64,000 nt of DNA from Halotalea alkalilenta DSM 17697. GTDB taxonomy: Bacteria; Pseudomonadota; Gammaproteobacteria; Pseudomonadales; Halomonadaceae. The notes under the pieces were generated by a model. That model made no database searches. It had not been told where the DNA came from and saw only the letters and a list, made by a program, of their open reading frames with translations. The DNA is taken from positions 62,001-126,000 of the forward strand of contig NZ_JHYY01000025.1 in assembly GCF_000621205.1 (NCBI RefSeq), given 5' to 3'. Shown here in pieces: positions 17,760 to 25,247 of the stretch (positions are counted from its first letter, which is position 1; each line of letters begins with the position of its first letter). Position numbers and translations under genes: made by a program.

Positions 17760-18413
17760 TCAGTGGTCATGGCTGGGCTCGTCGAGCAGCTTCATCATCT
17801 GCGCGTGCTGCTCCTGCTGTCCTTCGAGGATGGTGCGCGCCAGCGTCAAGAGATTCGGATCGCGCCCGAAGTGCAGCTCCGTGGATGCATAGACGATGGC
17901 GCGCTGGTGGTGCGCTCCCATGAAGTGGGCGAACTGGCGGTCGGTATCGCCCTCGACCCGCTCCTCGAAGGCAGCGCGGGCTTGCGCGTTTGCACCGGCG
18001 AGCGCCCGGATAACCATTGCGCGGCGTGGATCTGCCGCAGGAAGCGGCGGGGCCTTGCTGGTCACCGGGTCATTGCGGTCGGCGTGCGCCAGGATGTCCG
18101 CTGCGATGTCGCGCAGGGTAGCGTCCTGGCAGTGGTCGATCGCCACGCTGGAAAGCTCGACTCCGCTCAGGTGTTGGGGCACGAGGAAAGCGGCGAAATC
18201 CTGATCGACGTCCCCGCTCGGCGGATGGCTCTCGATGCGCTCGACGTAGGAGCGCGCAGCCTGGGCGAAAGAAGGCGCCTCGGCGCAAAACGCTGTGGCT
18301 GCGCTCAACGACGCCGTCATTGCCAGCACCGGCATCATTGCCCAGCTGGTCAGGAATCGTCCCACCGCGATCGCTCGACGGCGAAGCACCTGGTATATGG
18401 CCATGCCGATCAC
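17760..18413 (-). CDS. Exported DUF305 family protein
   Basis: A 217-residue protein with an N-terminal hydrophobic segment (MMPVLAMTASLSAATAFCA) that looks like a signal peptide cut near residue 45. The mature part has two ferritin-like DUF305 units: QDFAAFLVPQHLSGVELS, and RQFAHFMGAHHQRAIVYAS followed by EGQQEQHAQMM. The second keeps the typical F-M-x-x-x-H-H motif; in the first unit the His pair is reduced to QH. DUF305 proteins are periplasmic, His/Met-rich, and often near metal or multidrug loci. The start overlaps the marR stop (ATGA), showing translational coupling. Function unknown. Confidence 0.8.
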   Translation of the reverse strand: MIGMAIYQVLRRRAIAVGRFLTSWAMMPVLAMTASLSAATAFCAEAPSFAQAARSYVERIESHPPSGDVDQDFAAFLVPQHLSGVELSSVAIDHCQDATLRDIAADILAHADRNDPVTSKAPPLPAADPRRAMVIRALAGANAQARAAFEERVEGDTDRQFAHFMGAHHQRAIVYASTELHFGRDPNLLTLARTILEGQQEQHAQMMKLLDEPSHDH

Positions 18414-18937
18414 TCCGTAGTGGACTTGGCTCGCCTCTCGCTCGCACCAGGTTCATCGCCGTCAGGCGCAGCAGCGAGGTCGGACAGCATCGGGTGCTTA
18501 GGCAGATGGGGGCCCAGCGCGGAAAGCGCGGATGCCAGCTGCTCCAGCACCGGCGCCGGCACAGGAGACAGCAGCCGGGCATAGGTCTGGATGGTGAAGA
18601 CCCGCATGTCGTCCAACCGCTGCGTACCGGCGGGCGTCAGCTCGACTTGCTTCTGGCGGCGGTCGCGCGGGTCCTCGCGCCGCTCGGCGAACCCGGCGCT
18701 GACCAGACCCTCGACCATCCGGCTCGCGGCGTTGTGGGACAGATCGGTAGCCTTTGCCAATTCGGCGATCGTCAGCGGGCCATCGTGGTGGAGCTGGTAC
18801 AACGCATTGAACTGGCTGAAAGAAAGGTCGCCACCGTGCAGCGTTCCTGCCAGATGGGGGAACACCTGGTGCATCGCCAAGCCATGCAGCAGGTCGAGGG
18901 CACGGGCCAGCGAGATAAGATCGGGTGAGGAAGGCAT
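18410..18937 (-). CDS. MarR family transcriptional regulator
   Basis: A 175-residue winged-helix repressor. The core has LSFSQFNALYQLHHDGPLTI, AELAKATDLSHNAASRMVEG (recognition helix) and the wing RREDPRDRRQKQVELTPAG, where the D-x-R-D-R-R motif is diagnostic. ATG at 18937 has GGAG 7 nt upstream and is chosen over in-frame starts at 18949 and 18958. It heads an operon with a DUF305 protein and an MFS carrier and faces the tannase-like gene across a palindromic promoter region. MarR proteins usually bind small phenolic or lipophilic ligands, which fits a tannase/feruloyl-esterase neighbour (inference). Confidence 0.9.
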   Translation of the reverse strand: MPSSPDLISLARALDLLHGLAMHQVFPHLAGTLHGGDLSFSQFNALYQLHHDGPLTIAELAKATDLSHNAASRMVEGLVSAGFAERREDPRDRRQKQVELTPAGTQRLDDMRVFTIQTYARLLSPVPAPVLEQLASALSALGPHLPKHPMLSDLAAAPDGDEPGASERRAKSTTE

Positions 18938-18959
18938 ATGTCGCTCCATTACATCCATC

Positions 18960-18989
18960 TGCGCATTATATGCGCAATGGAATATAATG
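18960..18989. promoter_or_regulatory. Palindromic MarR-type operator with divergent TATAAT boxes
   Basis: TGCGCAT (18960-18966) and ATGCGCA (18970-18976) form a 17-bp palindrome 23 bp upstream of the marR ATG. A perfect leftward -10 TATAAT (complement of 18965-18970) sits inside it. A rightward TATAAT lies at 18983-18988, and CATTATA/TATAATG (18964-18970 with 18983-18989) forms an overlapping inverted repeat. This layout suits an autoregulator binding over both divergent promoters. The -35 elements are poor. Confidence 0.6.
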
Positions 18990-19148
18990 CGACAGCACAT
19001 CCATTTCTCGGAAGCATGGATACGCCCAGGCCCCCGCTCAGTCCCAGAGCGGTGATGACGGCACCAGCGACGGTTGCTGCGCTCGGGGGCGTACAATCGG
19101 TGGCATTGCCCAGCCAGTAGGGCCTTCCCCACCCCATGGAGACTGCAG

Positions 19149-20828
19149 ATGCAAAGACTCTTGGCCACGAAAGCTCATGCGCTCGGGGCCGGCCTGCTGC
19201 TGTTGGCGGCTCCGGTGCTGGCCAATCCCGCAAGCGACGCGCCTGACGATGCCGGATTCGAGCAACGCTGCGCGGCGCTGGCCGCCCAGGCTGGTCCCAC
19301 GCTGGTGATCGACGACGCCCGTTATCTCGCCGCCGGTGAATTGCCACAGGCCAGTGCGTCGAGCGCGGCCTTGACGGGGGCGGCCCTGAGCAAGGCGGCG
19401 ATGCCGGCGCAGTGCCTGGTGACCGGCACCCTGCAACCCAGGCAAGGAGTGGGCGGCGATTACGGCATCGGCTTCGAGCTGCGCATGCCGCTCGAGTGGA
19501 ACGGCAACTTCCTCTACCAGGGCGGTGGCGGACTGAACGGGATCGTCAGCCAGGCCATCGGCGCCGTGCCGGTCTCCGGTTCGACCTCGCTGCCGGCGCT
19601 GAGCCGCGGGTTCGCGGTGATTTCCACCGATTCCGGCCACCAGGGCGAATCCAACGCCGATGCCTCCTTCGGCGTCGACCAGCAGGCGCGCCTGGATTTC
19701 GGCTATGCGGCGATCGGCAAGGTCCACGACCTCGCGCTGGAGCTGATCGATGCCTTCTACGCCAAGGCGCCGTCGCACAGCTACTTCATGGGCTGCTCCA
19801 ACGGCGGCCGCGAGGCGATGATGGCGGCACAACGCTTCCCGCTGAACTTCGACGGCATCGTCGCCGGCAATCCCGGCTTCCGCATGAGCCATGCGGCCAT
19901 CGGAGAGGCGTGGAGCACCAGGCAGCTGTCGCAGATCGCGCCCCGTGACGGCGATGGCCAGCCGATCCTGTCGGCGGCGCTCACGAGCAAGGACATGTCG
20001 CTGATCGGCGACAAGGTGCTGGCCCAGTGCGATGCAGCCGATGGGCTCGAGGATGGCCAGATCGACGCGATGAAGGCATGCAGCTTCGATCCAGCGACAT
20101 TGGCCTGCCCGGCCGAAAAGCACGATGGCTGTCTGAGCCAGGCGCAGGTCGGTGCGCTGAAGGAGGTCTTCGACGGGGCCCACGACAGCAGCGGCGGCCA
20201 GCTCTATGCCTCCTGGCCGTGGGACGCGGGCCTGGCTGGCGACAACTGGCGCTCCTGGGTGCTGGGCACGTCCACCACCGCCGAGCCCGATGCGCTCAAC
20301 GCGGTCATCGGGACCAGTTCGCTGGCCCACTATTTCATCACGCCGCCGCAGCCGGACCTCAAGCTGTCATCGCTGGATTTCGACACGATCGCCGAGCAGG
20401 TGGCGCAGACCGCGGCGATCAACGACGCCACCAGCACCCAGTACGCCAGTTTCGAGCATCGCGGCGGCAAGCTGCTGGTCTTCCACGGCAACAGCGACCC
20501 GGTGTTCTCGGCCAACGATCTACGCAGCTACTGGGACGGCTTAGTGCAGGACAACGGCGGCCGCGACCCGGTCGCCGAGTGGGCGCGCCTGTTCATCGTG
20601 CCGGGCATGACCCACTGCGGCGGTGGACCAGCGCTGGACGACTTCGATCCGCTGGCCGCGATCCAGGCCTGGGTCGAACAGGATCAGGCGCCGGCGCACC
20701 TCATCGCCCAGGGGGCCTCGTTCCCGGGCCGCAGCCGGCCGATCTGCCCCTACCCGGAGGAGGCGCGATTCACCGGCACGGGTGATCCGCAGGATGCGGC
20801 GAACTTCGCCTGTCGGCTGCCCGATTGA
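19149..20828 (+). CDS. Secreted tannase/feruloyl esterase family hydrolase
   Basis: A 559-residue protein with a signal peptide (LGAGLLLLAAPVLANPA, cut near 25). It belongs to the tannase/feruloyl esterase alpha/beta-hydrolase family, which cleaves esters of phenolic acids such as gallate or ferulate. The nucleophile Ser is in MGCSNGGREAM near residue 215 and the catalytic His in PGMTHCGGG near 487. The Cys next to each fits the family's CS-D-HC disulfide motif. FSTDS-like and GNPGFRMSH segments are also typical. ATG at 19149 has TGGAG 7 nt upstream. It is divergent from the marR operon and probably controlled by it. Substrate is not certain. Confidence 0.88.
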   Translation: MQRLLATKAHALGAGLLLLAAPVLANPASDAPDDAGFEQRCAALAAQAGPTLVIDDARYLAAGELPQASASSAALTGAALSKAAMPAQCLVTGTLQPRQGVGGDYGIGFELRMPLEWNGNFLYQGGGGLNGIVSQAIGAVPVSGSTSLPALSRGFAVISTDSGHQGESNADASFGVDQQARLDFGYAAIGKVHDLALELIDAFYAKAPSHSYFMGCSNGGREAMMAAQRFPLNFDGIVAGNPGFRMSHAAIGEAWSTRQLSQIAPRDGDGQPILSAALTSKDMSLIGDKVLAQCDAADGLEDGQIDAMKACSFDPATLACPAEKHDGCLSQAQVGALKEVFDGAHDSSGGQLYASWPWDAGLAGDNWRSWVLGTSTTAEPDALNAVIGTSSLAHYFITPPQPDLKLSSLDFDTIAEQVAQTAAINDATSTQYASFEHRGGKLLVFHGNSDPVFSANDLRSYWDGLVQDNGGRDPVAEWARLFIVPGMTHCGGGPALDDFDPLAAIQAWVEQDQAPAHLIAQGASFPGRSRPICPYPEEARFTGTGDPQDAANFACRLPD

Positions 20829-20841
20829 CCCCGCGCTGTCA

Positions 20842-21540
20842 CTATCGGCAGATGCCGAAACCCCGCATGCCCAGATGGAAGTGGTTGGCATGGGCGGCGT
20901 TGTAGTCAGGGCCGATCGAGTTGCCGAAGTAGCTGCAGCTGCGCTCGAACAGCGTATGGAGGAAGGCGCCCGCCTCGTCGTCTCTCCCCCATCCCCGCAG
21001 TACCGCAAGCTCGCGCCCGTCACCGAGGCGAAAGCCGGAGACGTCGAGTGCATCCGCGGTGGCATGCTCGCTGAGCCGCCCCTGTTCACGATGGTAGACG
21101 TTGCGGCAGGCGTAGCTGCCGAGATGATCGATGCGCGCAAGCGGTGAATCCAGCCGCGACTGCGCCTCGGGGATGGCGACCTGGGCGACGAACATCGCGC
21201 TGCTCAGCGCCAGCGGACAGCTGGCAAGGAAGCTCGAACTCAGCGCGACCGAGCCGAAGCCCTGTACCCGCACCGGGGAAGACAGCGGGCACTGGCCGCT
21301 GCTGTCCCCAGGCAGCGAGAAGGAGATCCACTGCGCCTCGCGCGCTCGTTCGAGTACGGCAAGGCAGCCATCAGGATCGCCCGCCAAGCGCGAGAGCTTG
21401 AATCGGGTCACCACCGTCGGTGGATCGTCGATCGACAGCGGCGCGAACGGATCATAGCCGGGCGGCAGCCATCGTTCGATCAAGGGCGTGAGTCCTGCGA
21501 GCAGCAGCACGGCGATCAGCCCCCAGAACAGTGAACGCAA
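20842..21540 (-). CDS. Extensin-like C-terminal domain protein
   Basis: A 232-residue protein with one N-terminal membrane segment (FWGLIAVLLLAGLTPLI) and an extensin-like C-terminal domain. Diagnostic parts are GSYACRNVYHREQGRLSEHA, TADALDVSGFRLGDGR and the C-terminal AAHANHFHLGMRGFG. The conserved His and Asp resemble a zinc peptidase site of the LAS/VanY class, and such bacterial proteins are proposed to act on peptidoglycan in the periplasm (not proven). It converges with the tannase-like gene 13 bp away and ends the run behind the BCCT gene, which starts 14 bp beyond its start codon side; the two may be co-transcribed. Confidence 0.85.
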   Translation of the reverse strand: MRSLFWGLIAVLLLAGLTPLIERWLPPGYDPFAPLSIDDPPTVVTRFKLSRLAGDPDGCLAVLERAREAQWISFSLPGDSSGQCPLSSPVRVQGFGSVALSSSFLASCPLALSSAMFVAQVAIPEAQSRLDSPLARIDHLGSYACRNVYHREQGRLSEHATADALDVSGFRLGDGRELAVLRGWGRDDEAGAFLHTLFERSCSYFGNSIGPDYNAAHANHFHLGMRGFGICR

Positions 21541-21554
21541 TGGGTCTCCCTCGG

Positions 21555-23225
21555 TCAGACACGATCGCTATTGGCTCCGCGCCCGGTGTTGATTCGCCGG
21601 TTCACCAGCGTGGACGTGCGCTTGATCTTCTCGTCGAAGCCGCTCTCCATGCTGTCCGCCTCGAAGATGTCGGCACCGACCGGCGTCTCACCATGCTGGC
21701 GATAGAGCGCCATCAGCATCGCATGGCGGTCGGCGCGCAGCTCTCTGAACAGTACCACCACCATGCCATAGATGATGAAGGTGAACGGCAGCGCCGCGAC
21801 TACCGCAGCCGACTGCAGTCCGGAAAGTCCGGTATCGCCTCCCGCGGCGATCAGGGTCAGGCAGATCGCGGCGATCAGGATGCCCCAGGTGAACCGCTTG
21901 TAGAGCGGTGGGTGGAGCGAGCCGTTGTCGCTCATCTGCGAGACGATGAAGGCGGCGGAATCGGCCGAAGTGACCAGGAAAATGAAGATCAGCAGGATCG
22001 CGACCAGCGAGACCAGGTAGGAGAACGGCAGCTGGTCGAAGAGCAGAAACAGCGCGGTGGTGATGTTGGCCTCGGTCGCCGCGGCCAAGCCTTCGGCACC
22101 GTTGAGCTCCATGTTCAGCGCGGCACCACCGAGTATCCCGATCCACAGGCAAGCGAGCATCGGCGGCACGATCAGCACACCGAATACGTACTGGCGGATG
22201 GTGCGCCCGCGCGAGACTCGCGCGACGAAGCTGCCGACATAGGGCGACCAGGAGATCACCCAGGCCCAGTAGAACACCGTCCAGCTGCCGATCCATTCGC
22301 TATCGCCGAAGGGATCGATGCGCAGGCTCATACCGATGGCGTTTTGCAGATAGTCACCGATCCCGACGGTGAAGGTCTCGAGGATGGCGATGGTCGGGCC
22401 GGTGACCAGCACATAGAGCATCATCCCCAGGCAGAGCAGCATGTTGAGGTTGGAGAGGTTCTTGATCCCTTTGTCGAGCCCCGACCAAGCAGAGGCCATG
22501 TAGCAGGCGAACATCGCCGCCATGATCACGCACTGCCAGAAGAAGCCCTCCTGGACGCTCTCGAACACGACGCTCAGGCCACCGTTGATCTGCAACACCG
22601 CAAGCCCCACCGAGGTGGCGACCCCCATCACCGTGGCGACCACTGCGAACACGTCGAGCGCACCGCCGGAGGCTTTGCGTGCCCGCCCGAGCTTTGAGGT
22701 GATCGGTTTCATCACCGTCGACACCAGCCCGGGCTGGCCCTTGCGGAACTGGTAATAGGCAATGATCAGGCCGACGATCGAGAACGCCGCCCACTGATGC
22801 AGGCCCCAATTGAACATCGCGTACTGGATCGCGTAGCGTGCGGACTCCGGCGTCCCGCCCTCCATGTCGCCGAAGGGCGGCGAGAGGTAGTGAAGCATCG
22901 GTTCGGACATGCCATAGAACACGAGCCCTACGCCGAAGCCGGCGGCCAGCAGCATGCTGATCCAGGAAAAGAAGCCGTAGGTCGGCCTGGAATCCTGCGG
23001 GCCGAGACGAATATTGCCGTAGCGGCTACCAGCGACGAACAGGAGGAACACCACGAAGCCGAATACCGACCAGAGATAGAACCAACCGAATATCCGGGTA
23101 ACTCCACTCAGCGCCGCTGAAGCCCCTGCGCTGAACTGGCTGGGAAACACAGCGCCGATCGAAACCAATGCCACTATCAGTGCCGCTGAAACGAAGAACA
23201 CCCGCTGGTTGCTGGCTCGAGCCAT
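21555..23225 (-). CDS. BCCT family betaine/choline/carnitine transporter
   Basis: A 556-residue carrier with 12 predicted membrane helices. Family signatures are NWGLHQWAAFSIVGLIIAYY, AAGFGVGLVFYGMSEP (the Gly-rich helix) and FYWAWVISWSPYVGSFVARV then SRGRTIRQY. It imports compatible solutes such as glycine betaine, choline or related amines by Na+ or H+ symport; which one is not decidable here. AAAAGGAA precedes ATG. A halotolerant lifestyle fits. It lies downstream of the DAHP synthase gene but is separated by a stem-loop. Confidence 0.92.
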   Translation of the reverse strand: MARASNQRVFFVSAALIVALVSIGAVFPSQFSAGASAALSGVTRIFGWFYLWSVFGFVVFLLFVAGSRYGNIRLGPQDSRPTYGFFSWISMLLAAGFGVGLVFYGMSEPMLHYLSPPFGDMEGGTPESARYAIQYAMFNWGLHQWAAFSIVGLIIAYYQFRKGQPGLVSTVMKPITSKLGRARKASGGALDVFAVVATVMGVATSVGLAVLQINGGLSVVFESVQEGFFWQCVIMAAMFACYMASAWSGLDKGIKNLSNLNMLLCLGMMLYVLVTGPTIAILETFTVGIGDYLQNAIGMSLRIDPFGDSEWIGSWTVFYWAWVISWSPYVGSFVARVSRGRTIRQYVFGVLIVPPMLACLWIGILGGAALNMELNGAEGLAAATEANITTALFLLFDQLPFSYLVSLVAILLIFIFLVTSADSAAFIVSQMSDNGSLHPPLYKRFTWGILIAAICLTLIAAGGDTGLSGLQSAAVVAALPFTFIIYGMVVVLFRELRADRHAMLMALYRQHGETPVGADIFEADSMESGFDEKIKRTSTLVNRRINTGRGANSDRV

Positions 23226-23255
23226 CGAAATTCCTTTTCACCCTTGAAATGAATC

Positions 23256-23278
23256 AGTCCCGCGGCGAGCGCGGGACT
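23256..23278 (-). terminator. Stem-loop between the DAHP synthase and BCCT genes
   Basis: AGTCCCGCG and CGCGGGACT (9 bp) with a 5-nt loop, 65 bp past the DAHP synthase stop. The leftward tail GATTCATTTC is only moderately T-rich. It probably ends the DAHP synthase transcript. Confidence 0.55.
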
Positions 23279-23342
23279 TTGACCATGTACAAGGGTAGGA
23301 AAGGGCCGGTCGGCTCTCCACTCGGAGCCCACCGCTTAAACT

Positions 23343-24434
23343 TCAACTCAGCATCAATGATTCAGCCCTGGCGGCCAGCCGACCGCCGCGCAGCCGTTCG
23401 GCCGCCTCGAGCAGTGCCGCTTCGGTCGCATCCCACCCCAGGCAGCCATCGGTGATCGATACGCCGTAGCGCAGCGGCGCATCCAACGATTGAGCGCCCG
23501 ATTCCAGGTGGCTTTCGAGCATCACCGCGCGAAGGCTATCCTCGCCCGCCAGCCTCTGGGCGATCACCTCGGCCAGCACCGCCGGCTGGCGCAGCGGATC
23601 CTTACCGCTGTTGGCGTGGCTGCAATCGACCATGATCCTCGCAGGCAGCCCGGCCCGCTCCAGCGCCAAGCGCGCATCATGAACGCTCTGCGCATCATAG
23701 TTGGGCCCATGACGACCACCGCGCAGCACCAGGTGCGTGTCGGGATTCCCCTCGCTGGTCAACATCGCGGGATGCCCATCGCAGTCGATGCCGAAGTGAT
23801 GATGCGGATGGGAAGCAGCGCGGATCGCGTCACAGGCCACGCCAATACCACCGTCGGTCGCATTCTTGAAACCAACCGGAAGCGCGAGCCCGCTGACCAG
23901 TTCGCGATGAATCTGCGACTCGGTGGTACGCGCCCCGATCGCCGCCCAGGCGAGCAGATCGGAAAAGTAGCCCGCGGCCATCGGGTGCAGCAGTTCGGTC
24001 GAGACGGGCAGGCCCAGCTGCAGAATCTCGCGCATCAGCGAACGGGAGAAATGCAAACCGGTGGCCATATCGTCGCTACCGTCGAGGTGCGGATCATAGA
24101 GCAGTCCCTTCCATCCCACCGTGGTGCGCGGTTTTTCGACGTAGGCGCGCATCACCAGTACCAGCTGGTCGTCGACACGCGAAGCCAGGTCGGCAAGGCG
24201 CTCGGCGTATTCGAGAGCCGCGCGGTCGTCGTGGATCGAGCAGGGCCCCACCACCACCATCAGGCGAGCATCGCGGCCCTCGATGATCCGACGCAGCGTT
24301 GCGCGCTGGGTGGCCACGCGGCGCGAGAGCGTGGGGCCAAGCGGCAAGCGGGCCTTGAGCTCGGCGACGCTCGGCAGCGGCAGTGACGAGCGCTCGGAGG
24401 CAAGCGCGGCGGGAATAGAGAGATTGGAGTTCAT
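23343..24434 (-). CDS. Class I 3-deoxy-7-phosphoheptulonate (DAHP) synthase, AroF/AroG/AroH family
   Basis: A 363-residue enzyme joining phosphoenolpyruvate and erythrose 4-phosphate, the first step of the shikimate pathway. Conserved parts include VVVGPCSIHD near 60, MRAYVEKPRTTVGWKGL, GARTTESQIHRELVSGL, GFKNATDG, LRGGRHGPNYD, MVDCSHANSGKDP and a metal-binding YGVSITDGCLGW. The isozyme class (Phe-, Tyr- or Trp-sensitive) cannot be fixed by eye. AAGGAAAG lies before ATG. Its 500-bp leader holds two aromatic-rich mini-ORFs and an intrinsic terminator, so expression is very probably controlled by attenuation in response to aromatic aminoacyl-tRNA levels. Confidence 0.95.
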   Translation of the reverse strand: MNSNLSIPAALASERSSLPLPSVAELKARLPLGPTLSRRVATQRATLRRIIEGRDARLMVVVGPCSIHDDRAALEYAERLADLASRVDDQLVLVMRAYVEKPRTTVGWKGLLYDPHLDGSDDMATGLHFSRSLMREILQLGLPVSTELLHPMAAGYFSDLLAWAAIGARTTESQIHRELVSGLALPVGFKNATDGGIGVACDAIRAASHPHHHFGIDCDGHPAMLTSEGNPDTHLVLRGGRHGPNYDAQSVHDARLALERAGLPARIMVDCSHANSGKDPLRQPAVLAEVIAQRLAGEDSLRAVMLESHLESGAQSLDAPLRYGVSITDGCLGWDATEAALLEAAERLRGGRLAARAESLMLS

Positions 24435-24473
24435 GATCTTTCCTTGTCGGGACGCTGTCAGCGTGGCCCGTGG

Positions 24474-24611
24474 TCAGGGTGTTCGTGATCGCAATGAAAG
24501 CGGGAGCGGTTTGCCACCGAGAAGGGATCGGCCGGAGGCGACGGACTGAGCCGACCGATGATGGCTAAATCGCCAGAATGAGTGACGGTATCGAAAGGCG
24601 TTGGTGTACAT
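24474..24611 (-). CDS. Second aromatic-rich leader peptide upstream of DAHP synthase
   Basis: A 45-codon frame, ATG at 24611, with a strong AGGAG 6 nt upstream. It starts MYTNAFRYRHSFWRF, so six of the first fifteen residues are Tyr, Phe or Trp; the rest is Ser/Arg/Leu-rich with no aromatics. It ends 39 nt before the DAHP synthase start, and it lies downstream of the intrinsic terminator at 24659-24691. A stem ACGCTG/CAGCGT flanked by GGG/CCC lies between its stop and the synthase ribosome site. This suggests a second, possibly translational, aromatic-responsive control. No other proven product. Confidence 0.6.
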   Translation of the reverse strand: MYTNAFRYRHSFWRFSHHRSAQSVASGRSLLGGKPLPLSLRSRTP

Positions 24612-24658
24612 GTGCGACTCCTGGTGCGTGGCGGCCCCGTCATGGGCCTGCGAAAACG

Positions 24659-24691
24659 AAAAAACCCCCGGTCAGGAAGCCTGACCGGGGG
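24659..24691 (-). terminator. Attenuator terminator upstream of DAHP synthase
   Basis: A perfect 12-bp stem CCCCCGGTCAGG/CCTGACCGGGGG with a 3-nt loop, followed on the leftward strand by six T. It lies 48 nt after the stop of the first aromatic leader peptide and 225 nt before the synthase start. Being in front of the gene it serves, it is best read as an attenuator. GCCTGA over the leader stop codon is complementary to TCAGGC in the left arm, a possible antiterminator pairing. Confidence 0.85.
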
Positions 24692-24739
24692 TGATGCGAT
24701 TCTCAGGTAGGCGTCCCGTTTACGGGCGCGCCTGGGGGT

Positions 24740-24880
24740 TCAGGCGCGCGAGCGGCTAAACCAATACCCGTAATAGCTTGGCTGGGAAACGCCAACGAAC
24801 GCCTCGACGACGCGCACGACGACACCACCACGCAGGGCGCGGTGGTGATCGGCTGGAGTGTCGATGAAGATGGCGGACAT
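24740..24880 (-). CDS. Aromatic amino acid leader peptide of DAHP synthase
   Basis: A 46-codon frame from ATG 24880 whose C-terminal part reads SYYGYWFSRSRA before TGA, with five aromatic codons (Tyr, Tyr, Tyr, Trp, Phe) within six positions, just ahead of a hairpin (GCGCGCCTG/CAGGCGCGC) and the 12-bp terminator. This is the classical layout of ribosome-mediated attenuation. The Shine-Dalgarno for ATG 24880 is weak; an in-frame GTG at codon 22 would give a more usual 25-residue leader. The use of Tyr, Trp and Phe together implies sensing of all three end products. Confidence 0.75.
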   Translation of the reverse strand: MSAIFIDTPADHHRALRGGVVVRVVEAFVGVSQPSYYGYWFSRSRA

Positions 24881-24908
24881 TGGAGAATCCCGGAAATCGA
24901 TGGAATGC

Positions 24909-24937
24909 AGGATACTGCACCGCTACCCGATCGGCAA
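24909..24937 (-). promoter_or_regulatory. Candidate promoter of the DAHP synthase leader
   Basis: On the leftward strand TTGCCG (24937-24932) is followed after 17 bp by TATCCT (24914-24909). Each matches four of six sigma-70 consensus bases with ideal spacing. Transcription would begin near 24902, about 20 nt before the leader ATG. Confidence 0.5.
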
Positions 24938-24938
24938 C

Positions 24939-24955
24939 CTCGCCCAATGGGCGAG
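24939..24955 (-). terminator. Short hairpin after the small membrane protein gene
   Basis: CTCGCCC and GGGCGAG with a 3-nt loop, immediately downstream of the stop at 24958 and just ahead of the leader promoter. There is no T-tract, so termination is uncertain. Confidence 0.35.
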
Positions 24956-24957
24956 CT

Positions 24958-25161
24958 TCAATCGGGCCGGATCAGCTCGATCCAGATGAACAGCGCAGGC
25001 AGAGCGCTGATCAGTCCGATCACCAGCAGTGCGGCAGCCAACCAGCAGAACGCGCGCAGCTCTCGCCTGAAGGCGTGCAACGTGAACGACGGCTGGCGCT
25101 CCCGATGCAGACTGGCACCCCGGCTGCGTCTCGCGCCGGCGAACAGGTGGGAGGGCCTCAT
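24958..25161 (-). CDS. Small single-span membrane protein, unknown
   Basis: A 67-residue frame with a basic N-terminal half ([20 protein letters not shown]) and one C-terminal membrane segment (CWLAAALLVIGLISALPALF) ending IELIRPD. By the positive-inside rule the N-terminus would be cytoplasmic. ATG at 25161 has GGAG 7 nt upstream. It follows folM on the same strand after 86 bp. I recognise no family. Confidence 0.45.
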   Translation of the reverse strand: MRPSHLFAGARRSRGASLHRERQPSFTLHAFRRELRAFCWLAAALLVIGLISALPALFIWIELIRPD

Positions 25162-25247
25162 GTCAAAGCTCCGGTGTCGCCGACGACGGCAAGAAACGAA
25201 CCACATCCATCCCGGCGCGAATCGCTCGATGAAAAGTTGAAGAAGTT

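Noticed and set aside
24458-24643. 61-codon leftward frame overlapping the second leader
   Set aside because: No ribosome site, whereas the overlapping 45-codon frame in another phase has AGGAG and the aromatic-rich start.
24756-24947. 63-codon leftward frame overlapping the first aromatic leader
   Set aside because: It runs through the promoter in another frame and lacks the aromatic codon run; taken as a shadow of the leader region.
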